This document shows, piece after piece, positions 33,359 to 42,928 of a stretch of 43,096 bases of DNA. Each line of letters opens with the position of its first letter. Within the stretch, counting starts at the first letter, position 1. The DNA lies in NCBI GenBank assembly GCA_023231445.1, contig JALNVF010000006.1, positions 1 to 43,096 of the forward strand. Direction: 5' to 3'. Both the position numbers and the translations under genes were made by a program. Under the pieces are notes generated by a model. That model worked only from the letters and a program-made list of their open reading frames with translations, was not told where the DNA came from and did no database searches. The stretch is from Treponema sp. (GTDB taxonomy: Bacteria > Spirochaetota > Spirochaetia > Treponematales > Treponemataceae).

Positions 33359-34150
33359 ATGACGGCAACAGAAAAAACAATTCTCTATAAATTGCTCAAA
33401 ACAGCTTCCGATTCGCTTGCCGGATATGATTCTCCTGAATTTTCAGGTAAAAAACCGGATTTTTTTGACGACAAAATCGAAAACGACGTGACACAGACAA
33501 ATTTTTCTTCTCTGCAATCTGCACCGGAGGCAAAAATATCTGCCGGAAAAACTAGTGGAGAACTTACGCTTACGTCAATTGCAGAAAAAATCGTATTCTG
33601 CACGCGGTGCGGCCTCTGTAAACACCGTACGAATGCTGTTCCAGGAACAGGACCGGAACAACCTTTTGTACTTGTAGTCGGAGAAGGCCCGGGTGCTGAA
33701 GAAGACATGCAGGGACTCCCATTCGTTGGACCGGCCGGAAAACTGCTTGACAAAATGCTTGCATCTATCGCACTTGACCGGCATATAAACTGTTATATTG
33801 GAAACATCGTAAAATGCAGACCTCCGAACAACCGTACCCCTCTTCCGGAAGAAGCGAATGCATGCATTCCTTTTCTTGAAGCACAGATCCATGTGCTCAA
33901 ACCTAAAATGATACTTGCTGCCGGGCGGACGGCCGGACAAAATCTACTGAAAACAAACGCATCTCTCAGTACACTGCGCGGACGGTTTTATGATTACAAC
34001 GGCATCCCGCTTCTTGTTACGTATCATCCTAGCGCGCTGTTACGTGACGAATCACTCAAACGGCCAGCGTGGGAAGATTTAAAGACATTCCGGACAAAAC
34101 TCTCTGAAATTGCACCTGATTATGCAGCAGATTTCGCAAAACGGAGCTGA
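33359..34150 (+). CDS. Type 4 uracil-DNA glycosylase (Fe-S)
   Basis: A 263-residue protein with an acidic, likely flexible N-terminus (about 1-70). The Fe-S cysteines are Cys81 and Cys84 (CTRC), Cys153 (VKCRPPNN) and Cys169 (NAC). Active-site motifs are GEGPGAEED (109-117) and HPSALLRD (about 224-231), as in family 4 UDGs. It removes uracil from DNA in base-excision repair. It is followed by priA with one base between the stop and the ATG. Confidence 0.93.
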   Translation: MTATEKTILYKLLKTASDSLAGYDSPEFSGKKPDFFDDKIENDVTQTNFSSLQSAPEAKISAGKTSGELTLTSIAEKIVFCTRCGLCKHRTNAVPGTGPEQPFVLVVGEGPGAEEDMQGLPFVGPAGKLLDKMLASIALDRHINCYIGNIVKCRPPNNRTPLPEEANACIPFLEAQIHVLKPKMILAAGRTAGQNLLKTNASLSTLRGRFYDYNGIPLLVTYHPSALLRDESLKRPAWEDLKTFRTKLSEIAPDYAADFAKRS

Positions 34151-34151
34151 T

Positions 34152-36167
34152 ATGCTCTATCTGGACATCATACTTAACGTTCCGGTAAATCAGTCTTTCA
34201 CCTATTCATACATTTCTTCCGAAAGTACTAAAACAGAAAATAAGCCAGAACCGGGTAAACGTGTTGAAGTACGATTTGGCAACAGAAATATGACAGGTTT
34301 TATTATCAGTGTGCAAGAAACACTTCCGGCTGACTTCCCTGTTGATGTGTCAAAAATCCGTCCGGTAAAACGCATTGTTGATGCGGAACCTATTCTTACA
34401 GCAGAACTTCTTACAATTGCTCGCTGGATGGCCGACTATTATCTGTGTACTCTTGGAGAAACGGTTTCTGCAATGCTTCCCTCCGGAAGGCGGGAAACGA
34501 ATGCGGGAGGCTTTTCTTTTGAAAGTGAAATACCTTTTTCACAGGCACATGGACTTTCGCAGGAACAACAGAGTGCTGTCGACGGCATACTTGCGCCTCA
34601 CTTGTCCCGAACAGCTTTCCATTATTTATATGGTCCGACAGGGAGCGGTAAAACTGAAGTATTTCTGCAGGCAGCGGAACGGACACTTGCTCTTGGAAAA
34701 GGCGTAATCTATCTTGTCCCGGAAATAGGATTGACAACGCAGGTTATACAATCAGTTGTAAACAGATTTGGAAATACGTCAGCGGTTCTTCACTCCGGGC
34801 TGACCCAGAGCCAGAAACTTTCAGAATGGCGCCGCATAATGCACAGGGAAGCAAGAGTCGTTATCGGAGCAAGAAGCGCTGTATTCGCTCCCGTACCCGA
34901 CCTCGGCTTACTGATTATTGATGAAGAACACGATGGATCTTACAAAAGCGGAACAACGCCGCGCTACCATGCACGGCAGGTTGCAATGTTCCGGTGTTCT
35001 CATCTCGGAATTCCACTTGTTATGGGAAGCGCAACACCCTCTGTCGAATCGTGGCAGCTTATGAAAAAAGGGGGATTAGTCCGTCACTCGCTTACAAAAC
35101 GGCTTGCCGGTGGATGTATGCCAAAAATTTCATGCATAGACTTAACAAAATGTGCTATGGACGGATGCTGTCTTTCTGATAAATTAACAGAGGAAATACG
35201 GACAACACTCTCTGTAAAAAAACAGGTCATTCTTTTCCTTAACAGGCGCGGATTCACCCACTTTTTCCGCTGTGCAAGTTGTGGTTATGAAATGACATGC
35301 AAAAACTGTTCTGTACCTATGACATATCACAAGAACGAAAACAGACTGCGCTGCCATTACTGCGGATGGTCTGCCGTACCACCGGAATCGTGTCCAGAAT
35401 GCGGTTCACTCGACATAGGTTATTCAGGATTCGGTACAGAATACATTGAAACGGAGACTACTGCTAAATTTCCAAATGCGCGAATTGTCAGAATTGACAC
35501 CGATGTGCTGACTAAAAAAGGAGAATTAGAGGAAAAACTTGCAGCGTTCCGCCGGGGTGACTATGATATCATGCTCGGTACACAGATGGTTGCAAAAGGA
35601 TTGAACTTTCCAAATCTCCAGCTTGTCGGCGTCGTTCTTGCAGATACAGGGCTTCATCTGCCTGATTTTCGTGCAGCAGAACGAACATTCGCACTTATTA
35701 CGCAGGTTGCCGGAAGGGCCGGTCGTTTTTTTCCGGACGGACGAGTCGTTGTTCAGACATACAGCCCCTCCCGCGAACCGATTGCATATGCGTGTGCTGG
35801 CAATATAAGCGGGTTTTATGAGTACGAATTAAAACAAAGAGAGCTGCTTGGCTTCCCTCCATTCAGTCGCCTTATAAGGCTTGTATTCCGCAGTACAGAC
35901 AGCAAAGCCGCAGAAGACACCGCTGTAGAAGCCTCTGAGCTTCTGCAGCTAGTTCTGAAAAAAATAAAATATACTGATGACGACGAAATCATGGGGCCTG
36001 CCGAATGTCCTCTCGCAAAAATATCACAGAATTACCGCTACCAGATACTATTGCGAGGTCCCGATATAAAACCGCTGCAGGAAATGGCACGCAGGCTGCT
36101 TTTCGATTATTCCCATCCGCAAAATGTATACATTGAATGTGATGTAGACCCCGTTTCACTATTATAA
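34152..36167 (+). CDS. priA: Primosomal helicase PriA
   Basis: The start is ATG 34152 (MLYLDIILN), with GGAG about 5 bases upstream and just after the glycosylase stop; the frame is open to 34110 but only inside that gene. The 671-residue protein has the DNA-binding N-domain (about 1-105), Walker A GPTGSGKTE (161-169), DEEH (257-260) and GSATPSVESW (about 292-301). Eight zinc Cys are seen: 374, 377, 383, 386, 401, 404, 414 and 417. It restarts collapsed replication forks. Its stop is 35 bases from the convergent truA stop. Confidence 0.97.
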   Translation: MLYLDIILNVPVNQSFTYSYISSESTKTENKPEPGKRVEVRFGNRNMTGFIISVQETLPADFPVDVSKIRPVKRIVDAEPILTAELLTIARWMADYYLCTLGETVSAMLPSGRRETNAGGFSFESEIPFSQAHGLSQEQQSAVDGILAPHLSRTAFHYLYGPTGSGKTEVFLQAAERTLALGKGVIYLVPEIGLTTQVIQSVVNRFGNTSAVLHSGLTQSQKLSEWRRIMHREARVVIGARSAVFAPVPDLGLLIIDEEHDGSYKSGTTPRYHARQVAMFRCSHLGIPLVMGSATPSVESWQLMKKGGLVRHSLTKRLAGGCMPKISCIDLTKCAMDGCCLSDKLTEEIRTTLSVKKQVILFLNRRGFTHFFRCASCGYEMTCKNCSVPMTYHKNENRLRCHYCGWSAVPPESCPECGSLDIGYSGFGTEYIETETTAKFPNARIVRIDTDVLTKKGELEEKLAAFRRGDYDIMLGTQMVAKGLNFPNLQLVGVVLADTGLHLPDFRAAERTFALITQVAGRAGRFFPDGRVVVQTYSPSREPIAYACAGNISGFYEYELKQRELLGFPPFSRLIRLVFRSTDSKAAEDTAVEASELLQLVLKKIKYTDDDEIMGPAECPLAKISQNYRYQILLRGPDIKPLQEMARRLLFDYSHPQNVYIECDVDPVSLL

Positions 36168-36202
36168 GGAATACTTTACTTTCATAAGAAAATCACTGTC
36201 TG

Positions 36203-36994
36203 TTAAATATGCCGACGGACACCGTTGAATTTTACCTCCCATAAAAATAATCCCTGCGGAGGAGCCGTAATGCCCGCACATCGTCTGTCCCTGGCATTTA
36301 GTATATTTTTAAAATCTTCCGCATCTGCACCTTTTTTCTCCAGTTGAATAAGCGTTCCGGTAATACTACGGACCATCTTCCATAAAAAAGCATTAGCTTC
36401 AATTTCGAAGACAATAAGATTACCACACGGAAATGCATTCTGCACGAAAAAATGTGCACATTCCAGATACCTGCAGGTAGAAAGGCTTTTATCTCCGGAA
36501 GCTGTAAAAGATGCACAATCAAGTTCCCCACGGAGACATGATGCCATAGCATTAAGTTTTTCAATATCAGGCGTATATTTTACAGGCCACACATACCGGA
36601 TCTGAGATGCAGACGGAATATTACCGGTAAACATAAAATACCGGTATACTCTGCTTGTTGCATCAAAACGCGAATTAAACTTTTCAGCGACAAGAAAAGC
36701 TTTCATAATACGCACATCCTGCGGAAGAAAACTGTTGAGTGCAGCCGGATACCTCTCAACAGGAATTGTATCTATCGGAGAAATAAAATTTGCAGCCTGT
36801 GCCGCAGCATGAACACCACTGTCTGTTCGCCCTGAACCGTATAATGTAATATGCTCACCATGAAGCTTTTCAAGAGCATGTTCAATTTCGCCCTGCACAG
36901 TACGAACAGGCAATTCTTTATCAGATTTATCCTGACGCTGCCAGCCGCAGAAAGATGTTCCGTCGTATGAAATTGTCAAGAGAATATTGCGCAA
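36203..36994 (-). CDS. truA: tRNA pseudouridine synthase TruA
   Basis: A 263-residue TruA. ISYDGTSFCGWQRQ (about 8-21) opens the fold; the catalytic Asp58 is in YGSGRTDSGVHA (52-63). Later conserved parts are RVYRYFMFTG, ASFTASGD and FLWKMVRSITG. It modifies U38-40 in the anticodon stem. TTG start at 36994 is preceded by GAGGCAGG. It lies 21 bases downstream of the DUF2225 gene and is probably last in the operon that starts at dxs. Confidence 0.95.
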   Translation of the reverse strand: MRNILLTISYDGTSFCGWQRQDKSDKELPVRTVQGEIEHALEKLHGEHITLYGSGRTDSGVHAAAQAANFISPIDTIPVERYPAALNSFLPQDVRIMKAFLVAEKFNSRFDATSRVYRYFMFTGNIPSASQIRYVWPVKYTPDIEKLNAMASCLRGELDCASFTASGDKSLSTCRYLECAHFFVQNAFPCGNLIVFEIEANAFLWKMVRSITGTLIQLEKKGADAEDFKNILNARDRRCAGITAPPQGLFLWEVKFNGVRRHI

Positions 36995-37015
36995 AAAAAC
37001 CTGCCTCAGTATATT

Positions 37016-37897
37016 CTAAATATTGTCGTCGCTCACTTCGAGAGAGAGTTTATCATACAAATCACGCGACTTTTCAAGAAGCGGTCCCGGTTTTGCTTTT
37101 GATGATTTACCAAGACCAAAAATGCGCGCAATTGCAGTCTTTGATTCGCTCAGTTTTCGCAGACGAAGCTGCGGGTCTTCTTTCTGACCATACTTGTACT
37201 CAAGCAGACCGCAAAGGTAGATAACACCGTCCCAACCGTAATTTTTGTCCATATCGGGACCGCTGTTCGGAAGGGTTGAACTCTTTTCTATGCGTTGTGT
37301 TTCATTTATAACAGCCTGTTCGTAAAAAAAAGTTGCCTTATTATACAGAACTTTTGAAATATAGTCGTAATTATGTCCGGGACAGCGTCCGTCAAGTTCT
37401 TTCGTCAGCCATGCAAGACGAAGTGAAATAATCGCGCGTTTCATGGTTGGAAGCATCTCAACATTTGCATCATCGTATGTCAAAAGTGCAAGATAATACA
37501 TTGCACAACCATCAAATAACGAGCGTTGACGATGCAGATCAAAATAGGGGAAAATGGCATTAACAGAGTTTTTCCGCTTCTCTGAATGTCCGTATATTGC
37601 ATCCATTGTATCCTTGTTCTTTATTTCCTTGAAATCAGACCAGAACAAAGCAGTATTGCAGTTAGGACATGCACCAATATCATAAATGAGAGGGTATATT
37701 CTTCCGTATTTCTTTGACGGCTCAAATATACGGTGCAGTTCGTCTGTAAGACCGCCTGCTATCATACGCCCCTGTCCGCTGAGCATCACCTCTTTGTCAA
37801 ATTCTTTATGGCATACAGGACATTTGCATTTTTCCTTCGACCAGTATGAGAGTGCTGTTTTTTTATTCTCTGATTCTTTTTTTACACCGTATATCAT
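37016..37897 (-). CDS. DUF2225 family protein
   Basis: A 293-residue cytoplasmic protein of the DUF2225 family. Two Cys pairs lie in CPVCHKEFDKE (about 25-35) and CPNCNTALFW (about 78-87), likely a zinc site. The rest is helical and TPR-like, with YYLALLTYDDAN and KATFFYEQAVIN. Function in this family is unknown. It lies 15 bases downstream of acpS in the dxs-to-truA gene string. Confidence 0.8.
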   Translation of the reverse strand: MIYGVKKESENKKTALSYWSKEKCKCPVCHKEFDKEVMLSGQGRMIAGGLTDELHRIFEPSKKYGRIYPLIYDIGACPNCNTALFWSDFKEIKNKDTMDAIYGHSEKRKNSVNAIFPYFDLHRQRSLFDGCAMYYLALLTYDDANVEMLPTMKRAIISLRLAWLTKELDGRCPGHNYDYISKVLYNKATFFYEQAVINETQRIEKSSTLPNSGPDMDKNYGWDGVIYLCGLLEYKYGQKEDPQLRLRKLSESKTAIARIFGLGKSSKAKPGPLLEKSRDLYDKLSLEVSDDNI

Positions 37898-37912
37898 AGG
37901 ACACTTCCAATT

Positions 37913-38287
37913 TTATACTTCTATAATGACGAATGCAACTGCAAATTCTCTTTCATGGCTGAGAGATACATATAATTTTGCATCTTTTCCACACCTTTTT
38001 TCAAGCATCCCCGCAGCCGTTCCCTGTACATGGAGTTCCGGTTTTCCTTCCTTATCGTTAGCTATATATACATCATGAAGTTCAAAACCTGCAATTCCTG
38101 TTCCAAGCGCCTTTGCGAAGGCCTCCTTTGCGGCAAACCGTACAGCATAGTGCTGACATAAAAAAGATTCTGCTCCAATTTTCTGCGTCTCGTTTTCGTT
38201 ATAAAAACGGGCTATCATCGACGGATTCCTTATCCACTTTTCAAAACGGGCTACTGCTGTAATATCTGTCCCAATACCATATATCAT
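37913..38287 (-). CDS. acpS: Holo-[acyl-carrier-protein] synthase AcpS
   Basis: A 124-residue AcpS of normal length. The Mg/CoA-binding residues are Asp8 (GIGTDITAV) and Glu55 (FAAKEAFAKALGTG). It moves the phosphopantetheine arm from CoA to ACP. The start is 1 base from the cdaR stop, so it is translated with cdaR. Confidence 0.95.
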   Translation of the reverse strand: MIYGIGTDITAVARFEKWIRNPSMIARFYNENETQKIGAESFLCQHYAVRFAAKEAFAKALGTGIAGFELHDVYIANDKEGKPELHVQGTAAGMLEKRCGKDAKLYVSLSHEREFAVAFVIIEV

Positions 38288-38288
38288 A

Positions 38289-39272
38289 CTAATTCCTGAT
38301 ATCCGTTGTAGTCTTTTCTTCTATAACAGACTTTTCTTCTATTACAAGTTTTACGGTATCCGTGTTTTTATTTTCTATACTGAAATACGACGGAAGCAAA
38401 ATTTGAACCGGCAATTCATACGTTCCCGGTTCTTTTATTGCGCTGCAATCTATCTGTACTGCATTGTCATCAAGTTGATATCCGTCGAGCAGAGAAACAG
38501 TACTACGCACATCAAAAGAGATTCCGGGTATAGTGCCGTTCACTTCAAGACGCGGAGACAAAAACATTATTTTCACCGGAACATCCGTAAAACTTCGTAG
38601 CAGCGGTTCTGCCTCAACGGTCAGATTAACATGAAACAACTGTTTATCAGACTGTATTGCTATCAATGAATTTATATTCTGCAAAGAAATATCATAACTT
38701 TTATTGTCCATAAGTCCCGCTGTATCAATTTTATCAGTATAAATTTGTTTTGTTTTTTCTACAGCAGAACGGGGACCTATTATCTGTACAGTTTCAGGTT
38801 CAACGGAAATGCCCTTTATAATATACCCATGAGCAGGTTCACCCGATAATGCAGGTCTGATGGGAACGTATCTGAGTGCTTTTTCTTCCATTCGTATCGA
38901 AACATTTTCAGGTTTCACCGTTACTTCAAACGGATCCATCAGAAGAAGTTTCGGAGCAAGATGAACGGAAACAGGAACAGAATAAACACCTTCCTGGTCG
39001 TATGTCGTTAAATCAAGAGACGCGGTAATATCAGCCTGAAGTGCTTCCGCAATATTCTCGGTCGTAGAACGAACTGTTACACGCACATAGTCAGGACAAT
39101 CCGTCATCGGATACATACCGCCGTCTGCAACAACAGACAAAGGCACGGTAAACGTTTTCCTGTCAAGGATCGAAACATGATGAAATATGTAAAGGAACAA
39201 CGCCATGACAAAGCAAATGACTTTAGCAGGCCAGTTCTCCGCTATTTTCTCAATCAGCCTGTTTACTTTCAT
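38289..39272 (-). CDS. cdaR: YbbR-domain protein CdaR, regulator of CdaA
   Basis: A 327-residue protein with one N-terminal membrane helix (about 17-36) and several YbbR domains outside (about 45-310); each has a V-x-V-P or P-V-R/K-type repeat, for example VTVRSTTENIAEALQADI and GISVEPETVQIIGPRSAVE. CdaR-type proteins bind CdaA and affect cyclic di-AMP production. It overlaps the 3' end of cdaA by 23 bases. Confidence 0.88.
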   Translation of the reverse strand: MKVNRLIEKIAENWPAKVICFVMALFLYIFHHVSILDRKTFTVPLSVVADGGMYPMTDCPDYVRVTVRSTTENIAEALQADITASLDLTTYDQEGVYSVPVSVHLAPKLLLMDPFEVTVKPENVSIRMEEKALRYVPIRPALSGEPAHGYIIKGISVEPETVQIIGPRSAVEKTKQIYTDKIDTAGLMDNKSYDISLQNINSLIAIQSDKQLFHVNLTVEAEPLLRSFTDVPVKIMFLSPRLEVNGTIPGISFDVRSTVSLLDGYQLDDNAVQIDCSAIKEPGTYELPVQILLPSYFSIENKNTDTVKLVIEEKSVIEEKTTTDIRN

Positions 39273-40065
39273 CTATAGTGTCCTCCAGTTGATATGCATC
39301 CGGTGTAATTTCAAGCAGATTTTCAAGCATTTTTGTTAACTCTGACAGTGTCAGGTCGTAATGCAGCTTGGAATCATACGCGAGACTGATTGCCCCTGTC
39401 TCTTCCGAAACAACAAGTACCACAGCGTCGGATACTTCCGACAACCCGAGTGCAGCACGATGCCTTGTTCCAAAAGTTTTCTTAATATCATACTGTTCGC
39501 TTAAAGGAAGGAAACATCCGGCAGCAATAAGTTTACCCCCCAATACAAAACACGCTCCATCATGAAGCGGTGTATCCATTCCGAATATTGTAACAAGGAG
39601 GCTCGACGATAAATCTGCATTAAGTCTCGTTCCTGTGTTTATAATGTCGTCCATTTTTGTATGGCGCATAAAAACGACAAGCATTCCCCTCCGCTGTTTT
39701 GAAAGCATTTCAGCAGCTATCAGTACAGAATCGACATACGTGTGTTTCGACCTGTTACCGAATGCAAACCACTGGGTCTGCCCCATTTTCAAAAAAAGTT
39801 TCCGCATTTCAGGCTGGAACACGATAGCAAATGCAACAAGAAGTCCCGACGCCATAACATTCAGAATCCATACCATTGTATCAAGATTAAGAAGAAGCGC
39901 ACCTGCGTAAGCAAGCGCTACAATAACAGCAGCCTTAATAATCTGTATTCCGTTTGTCTTAATAATAAGTTCATACGCTTTGTACAGAATAAACGTAAGA
40001 ATTCCTAAGTCAAGGATAGGACGAATGACATTATATATTGCAGCAAGGCTGTCAAATGCTTTCAA
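39250..40065 (-). CDS. cdaA: Diadenylate cyclase CdaA (cyclic di-AMP synthase)
   Basis: A 271-residue membrane enzyme. Three membrane helices (about 15-32, 43-60 and 64-84) precede the DAC domain with DGA (169-171) and GTRHRAALGLSE (199-210), the catalytic motifs. It makes cyclic di-AMP from two ATP. The start is a TTG at 40065 that overlaps the folP stop (TTGA). Next is cdaR, the usual partner; glmM, which often follows in Firmicutes, is not present. Confidence 0.95.
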   Translation of the reverse strand: MKAFDSLAAIYNVIRPILDLGILTFILYKAYELIIKTNGIQIIKAAVIVALAYAGALLLNLDTMVWILNVMASGLLVAFAIVFQPEMRKLFLKMGQTQWFAFGNRSKHTYVDSVLIAAEMLSKQRRGMLVVFMRHTKMDDIINTGTRLNADLSSSLLVTIFGMDTPLHDGACFVLGGKLIAAGCFLPLSEQYDIKKTFGTRHRAALGLSEVSDAVVLVVSEETGAISLAYDSKLHYDLTLSELTKMLENLLEITPDAYQLEDTIDESKQAD

Positions 40066-40889
40066 TTCTTTTTACCTTCCAGATATTTCATTACTTTCAT
40101 AGTATCGGCTGCTGCTGCAGCGTCATGCACACGAATCATAAAAGCACCATTCAGTACGGCCATAATATCGGCAGCAAGCGTTCCGTATAACCGGTTCTCA
40201 ACAGCCTGCCCAGTCATTTCGCCGATACAAGTCTTCCGGGAAAGCGCCATTAGTACAGGATATGCACAGTCACAAAGCTTCCCGCAGTTCCGTATAAGTT
40301 CAACATTAGCTGCAAGGTTTTTCCCGAAACCGATGCCAGGATCCACAATAAGTTTATCAGATGAAATGCCGCACGAAAGCGCATATGATGTCCTGCCAAT
40401 AAGATATGAGTTTACTTCCGTAAACACATTTTCGTATGACGTATTCTTCTGCATTATAGCAGGAATTCCGCGTTTATGCATTAATATTACAGGTATTTTT
40501 ACGGACGCCGCATATATACCAAGCATATCGTCATCTTCAAGTGCCGAAATATCATTCAGAACGTCGGCCCCTTCAGAAACAGCAGCTTCCATCACCTGTT
40601 TTTTCCGAGTGTCAACAGATATAGGAATTGATGAAATTTTTCTGATATTCCGGATTACAGGAATAATACGTGCGATTTCTTCCTCTGCACTCACATATTC
40701 AGCACCAGGTCTGCTTGATTCACCACCGATATCAAGTACATCTGCACCTTCTTTTATAAGCTGCTCCGCACGTTCCGCACCGCCTCTGCTTTCTGTCCAG
40801 AAAGAATCCGGTGTAATGTTTACAATTCCCATTATAAAAGCAGGATTTTCAGTCGTAACAATCCGGTCAGCAAGGACAAGTTTTTTCAT
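40062..40889 (-). CDS. folP: Dihydropteroate synthase FolP
   Basis: A 275-residue enzyme. MGIVNITPDSFW (20-31) and DIGGESSRPGA (53-63) are the conserved signature loops; later are SVDTRKKQVMEAA and VDPGIGFGKN. It joins pABA to the pterin pyrophosphate in folate synthesis and is the sulfonamide target. Its ATG overlaps the dxs stop by one base (TAATG). Confidence 0.96.
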   Translation of the reverse strand: MKKLVLADRIVTTENPAFIMGIVNITPDSFWTESRGGAERAEQLIKEGADVLDIGGESSRPGAEYVSAEEEIARIIPVIRNIRKISSIPISVDTRKKQVMEAAVSEGADVLNDISALEDDDMLGIYAASVKIPVILMHKRGIPAIMQKNTSYENVFTEVNSYLIGRTSYALSCGISSDKLIVDPGIGFGKNLAANVELIRNCGKLCDCAYPVLMALSRKTCIGEMTGQAVENRLYGTLAADIMAVLNGAFMIRVHDAAAAADTMKVMKYLEGKKN

Positions 40890-42856
40890 TACACTTCTTC
40901 CTTTTCTTTTTTATGTAAAATACCCGGTACCTGTATATGTCTGTCTGCAGAACAGGCAATTCTAAGCGCCTCCTTTTCAAGATATTCAGGAGACATATGT
41001 GCATCTTCACATATTTGTTCACGTGTCCCCTGACTGTAAAATCTATCGGGAAAAGCTTTTACTCCGACATTACTGATACCAGCCTTGAATAGCACATTCT
41101 GCAGATACGTAGAGACACCGCCGGTTACCACGCCGTCTTCCACAAGCACAATACCATCATATCCTGCGGCAAGATCAGTAAAATAATCTTCATCTACGGG
41201 TTTTATAAAACGCAGTGCATAAATATCTACATACACATTCTGAAGTAGAAGCGCACGTGCCGCCACAAGAACTTCCGAATAAATACCACCGGTACATACA
41301 AAAAGAATACGACCATTATCATCGTTAAAGCGAAAATCAAGACCGGCCTCAAGAGATGGAGCAAAACTACTGCACATAACGAGAGTTCCCCTGCCCTGAA
41401 CAACAGGTTGTGAAAAGGCATTCTGTTCAGACGGACATGTAAGCTTAGGATATCGTATAAGCGTTGTTCCCTGTGACGATACTGCGTAACCAAGACAGAG
41501 TTTTAAATCCTCTGCACTTGCGGGACACATAATACGTATTCCCGGAACAGGACGAAACAGCGCTATATCAAACAATCCCTGGTGAGTTTCTCCATCGTTA
41601 GGAACGACACCAGCCCGGTCAAGAACGATCACGGCATGTACATTCTGCAGTGCAATGTCGTGAATCACCTGATCTACAGCGCGCTGCATAAAAGTTGAAT
41701 AGATACAAATTACAGGAGTCAGGCCACCGGCAGCAAGACCTCCGCCAAATGTGACCGCATGCTGCTCTGCTATACCAACATCGAAAAAACGTTCAGGATA
41801 ATGACGTGCAAACGACGCAAGTCCCGTACCCTTTGCCATAGCTGCCGTAACAGCCGCAATATCAGTACGTTTCGAGGCAAGTTCCATAAGCGCATTGCTG
41901 AATGCTTCCGTAAAGCTCAGTGTATCAAATTTTTCAACAGTACCATCGCTTATACAGAATGGTCCGATTCCATGAAAAATCTCAGGATTGTCTTCTGCAG
42001 GGCTGTAACCTTTACCCTTCTTTGTCACAACATGAACAACAACAGGTCGCTGCAATTTCTCTACTCTGCGAAATACCATCTCAAGTTCATGTTCATCATG
42101 CCCATTGAGCGGTCCCACATATTCAAACCCTAAATCAGTAAAAAGATTATTTGTAAGCAGAAGGCCTTTTGCAGCACGTTTAAATCGGAAAATAAATTTT
42201 TCAAGATGCTTATTAAAGTACGGTACACGGTCAATCGTGCGGTCAATTTTATAACGGAAAGTCTGATAATGCGCAGACATCGTAATACGAGAAAGATACC
42301 GGGATATAGATCCCGTGTTATGATCAATTGACATCTGGTTGTCGTTGAGCACCACAATCAGATTTTTTGAAAGCTGGCCTGCATGAGAAAGGGCTTCAAA
42401 TGCCATACCTCCGGTAAGTGCACCATCACCAATAACCGCGATGACTTTTCCGGGACGTTTTTTGATATTCCAGGCCATAAGAAGGCCAAGCGCAGATGAA
42501 ATTGAAGTCGATGAATGACCACAATTAAAAAAATCATGAGGACTTTCATCCTTGCGCGTAAAGCCCGAAATACCGTTCTTCTTACGCAATGTATAAAACC
42601 TGTCGTATCTCCCTGTCAGGAGTTTATGTGCATAACACTGATGGCTTACGTCCCAGACAATTGCATCCTCCGGGCTGTTAAATACACGATGCAGCGCAAT
42701 CGTAAGTTCGACTGCACCGAGATTGCTCGAAAGATGACCTCCATTGCAGCCGACTACTTCTATAATCGTATGACGGATTTCACGGGCAAGTTCTGAAATT
42801 TTTTTTTCCGGGAGTCTTTTAACATCTGCCGGGGAATGGATACCGGAAAGAATCGT
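40889..42856 (-). CDS. dxs: 1-deoxy-D-xylulose-5-phosphate synthase Dxs, predicted non-AUG start
   Basis: A Dxs with HLSSNLGAVELTIALHR, the TPP-binding GDGALTGGMAFEAL, LNDNQMSIDHNTG, and the C-half motif DRAGVVPNDGETHQG. It makes DXP from pyruvate and glyceraldehyde-3-phosphate, the entry to isoprenoids and thiamine. The frame is open to a TTG/ATG at 42940/42937, but that 28-residue piece is encoded by a terminator hairpin and has no homologue look. Typical Dxs begins near a SGIHSPADVKRL segment. GGAGG at 42864-42868 lies 7 bases before ACG (42856, giving 655 residues) or 10 before ATT (42853). No AUG, GUG or UUG exists in that part, so the start is tentative. Confidence 0.92.
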   Translation of the reverse strand, partial: TILSGIHSPADVKRLPEKKISELAREIRHTIIEVVGCNGGHLSSNLGAVELTIALHRVFNSPEDAIVWDVSHQCYAHKLLTGRYDRFYTLRKKNGISGFTRKDESPHDFFNCGHSSTSISSALGLLMAWNIKKRPGKVIAVIGDGALTGGMAFEALSHAGQLSKNLIVVLNDNQMSIDHNTGSISRYLSRITMSAHYQTFRYKIDRTIDRVPYFNKHLEKFIFRFKRAAKGLLLTNNLFTDLGFEYVGPLNGHDEHELEMVFRRVEKLQRPVVVHVVTKKGKGYSPAEDNPEIFHGIGPFCISDGTVEKFDTLSFTEAFSNALMELASKRTDIAAVTAAMAKGTGLASFARHYPERFFDVGIAEQHAVTFGGGLAAGGLTPVICIYSTFMQRAVDQVIHDIALQNVHAVIVLDRAGVVPNDGETHQGLFDIALFRPVPGIRIMCPASAEDLKLCLGYAVSSQGTTLIRYPKLTCPSEQNAFSQPVVQGRGTLVMCSSFAPSLEAGLDFRFNDDNGRILFVCTGGIYSEVLVAARALLLQNVYVDIYALRFIKPVDEDYFTDLAAGYDGIVLVEDGVVTGGVSTYLQNVLFKAGISNVGVKAFPDRFYSQGTREQICEDAHMSPEYLEKEALRIACSADRHIQVPGILHKKEKEEV

Positions 42857-42863
42857 AAGAAAA

Positions 42864-42868
42864 CCTCC
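42864..42868 (-). promoter_or_regulatory. Strong Shine-Dalgarno sequence of dxs
   Basis: GGAGG on the minus strand (CCTCC on plus), 7 bases before ACG and 10 before ATT. It is the evidence for a non-AUG start, because it lies inside the longer upstream frame. Confidence 0.7.
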
Positions 42869-42889
42869 AAATACAATACAGTAGTAAAC

Positions 42890-42928
42890 AAAAAAGACCG
42901 CGTCAGTTACATGAACTTCCGCGGTCTT
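42890..42928 (-). terminator. Rho-independent terminator between the bS22-like gene and dxs
   Basis: On the minus strand, AAGACCGCG (42928-42920) pairs perfectly with CGCGGTCTT (42902-42894). The enclosed AGTT/AACT inner stem extends the hairpin across two GA steps. It is followed by six T (42895-42890, sharing the last two stem bases), then GTTT. It lies 29 bases past the small gene stop and about 34 bases before the dxs start codon. Confidence 0.8.

Noticed and set aside
33385..33753. 122-codon open frame opposite the uracil-DNA glycosylase
   Set aside because: The plus-strand gene has full Fe-S and active-site motifs; the reverse frame has no recognisable features.
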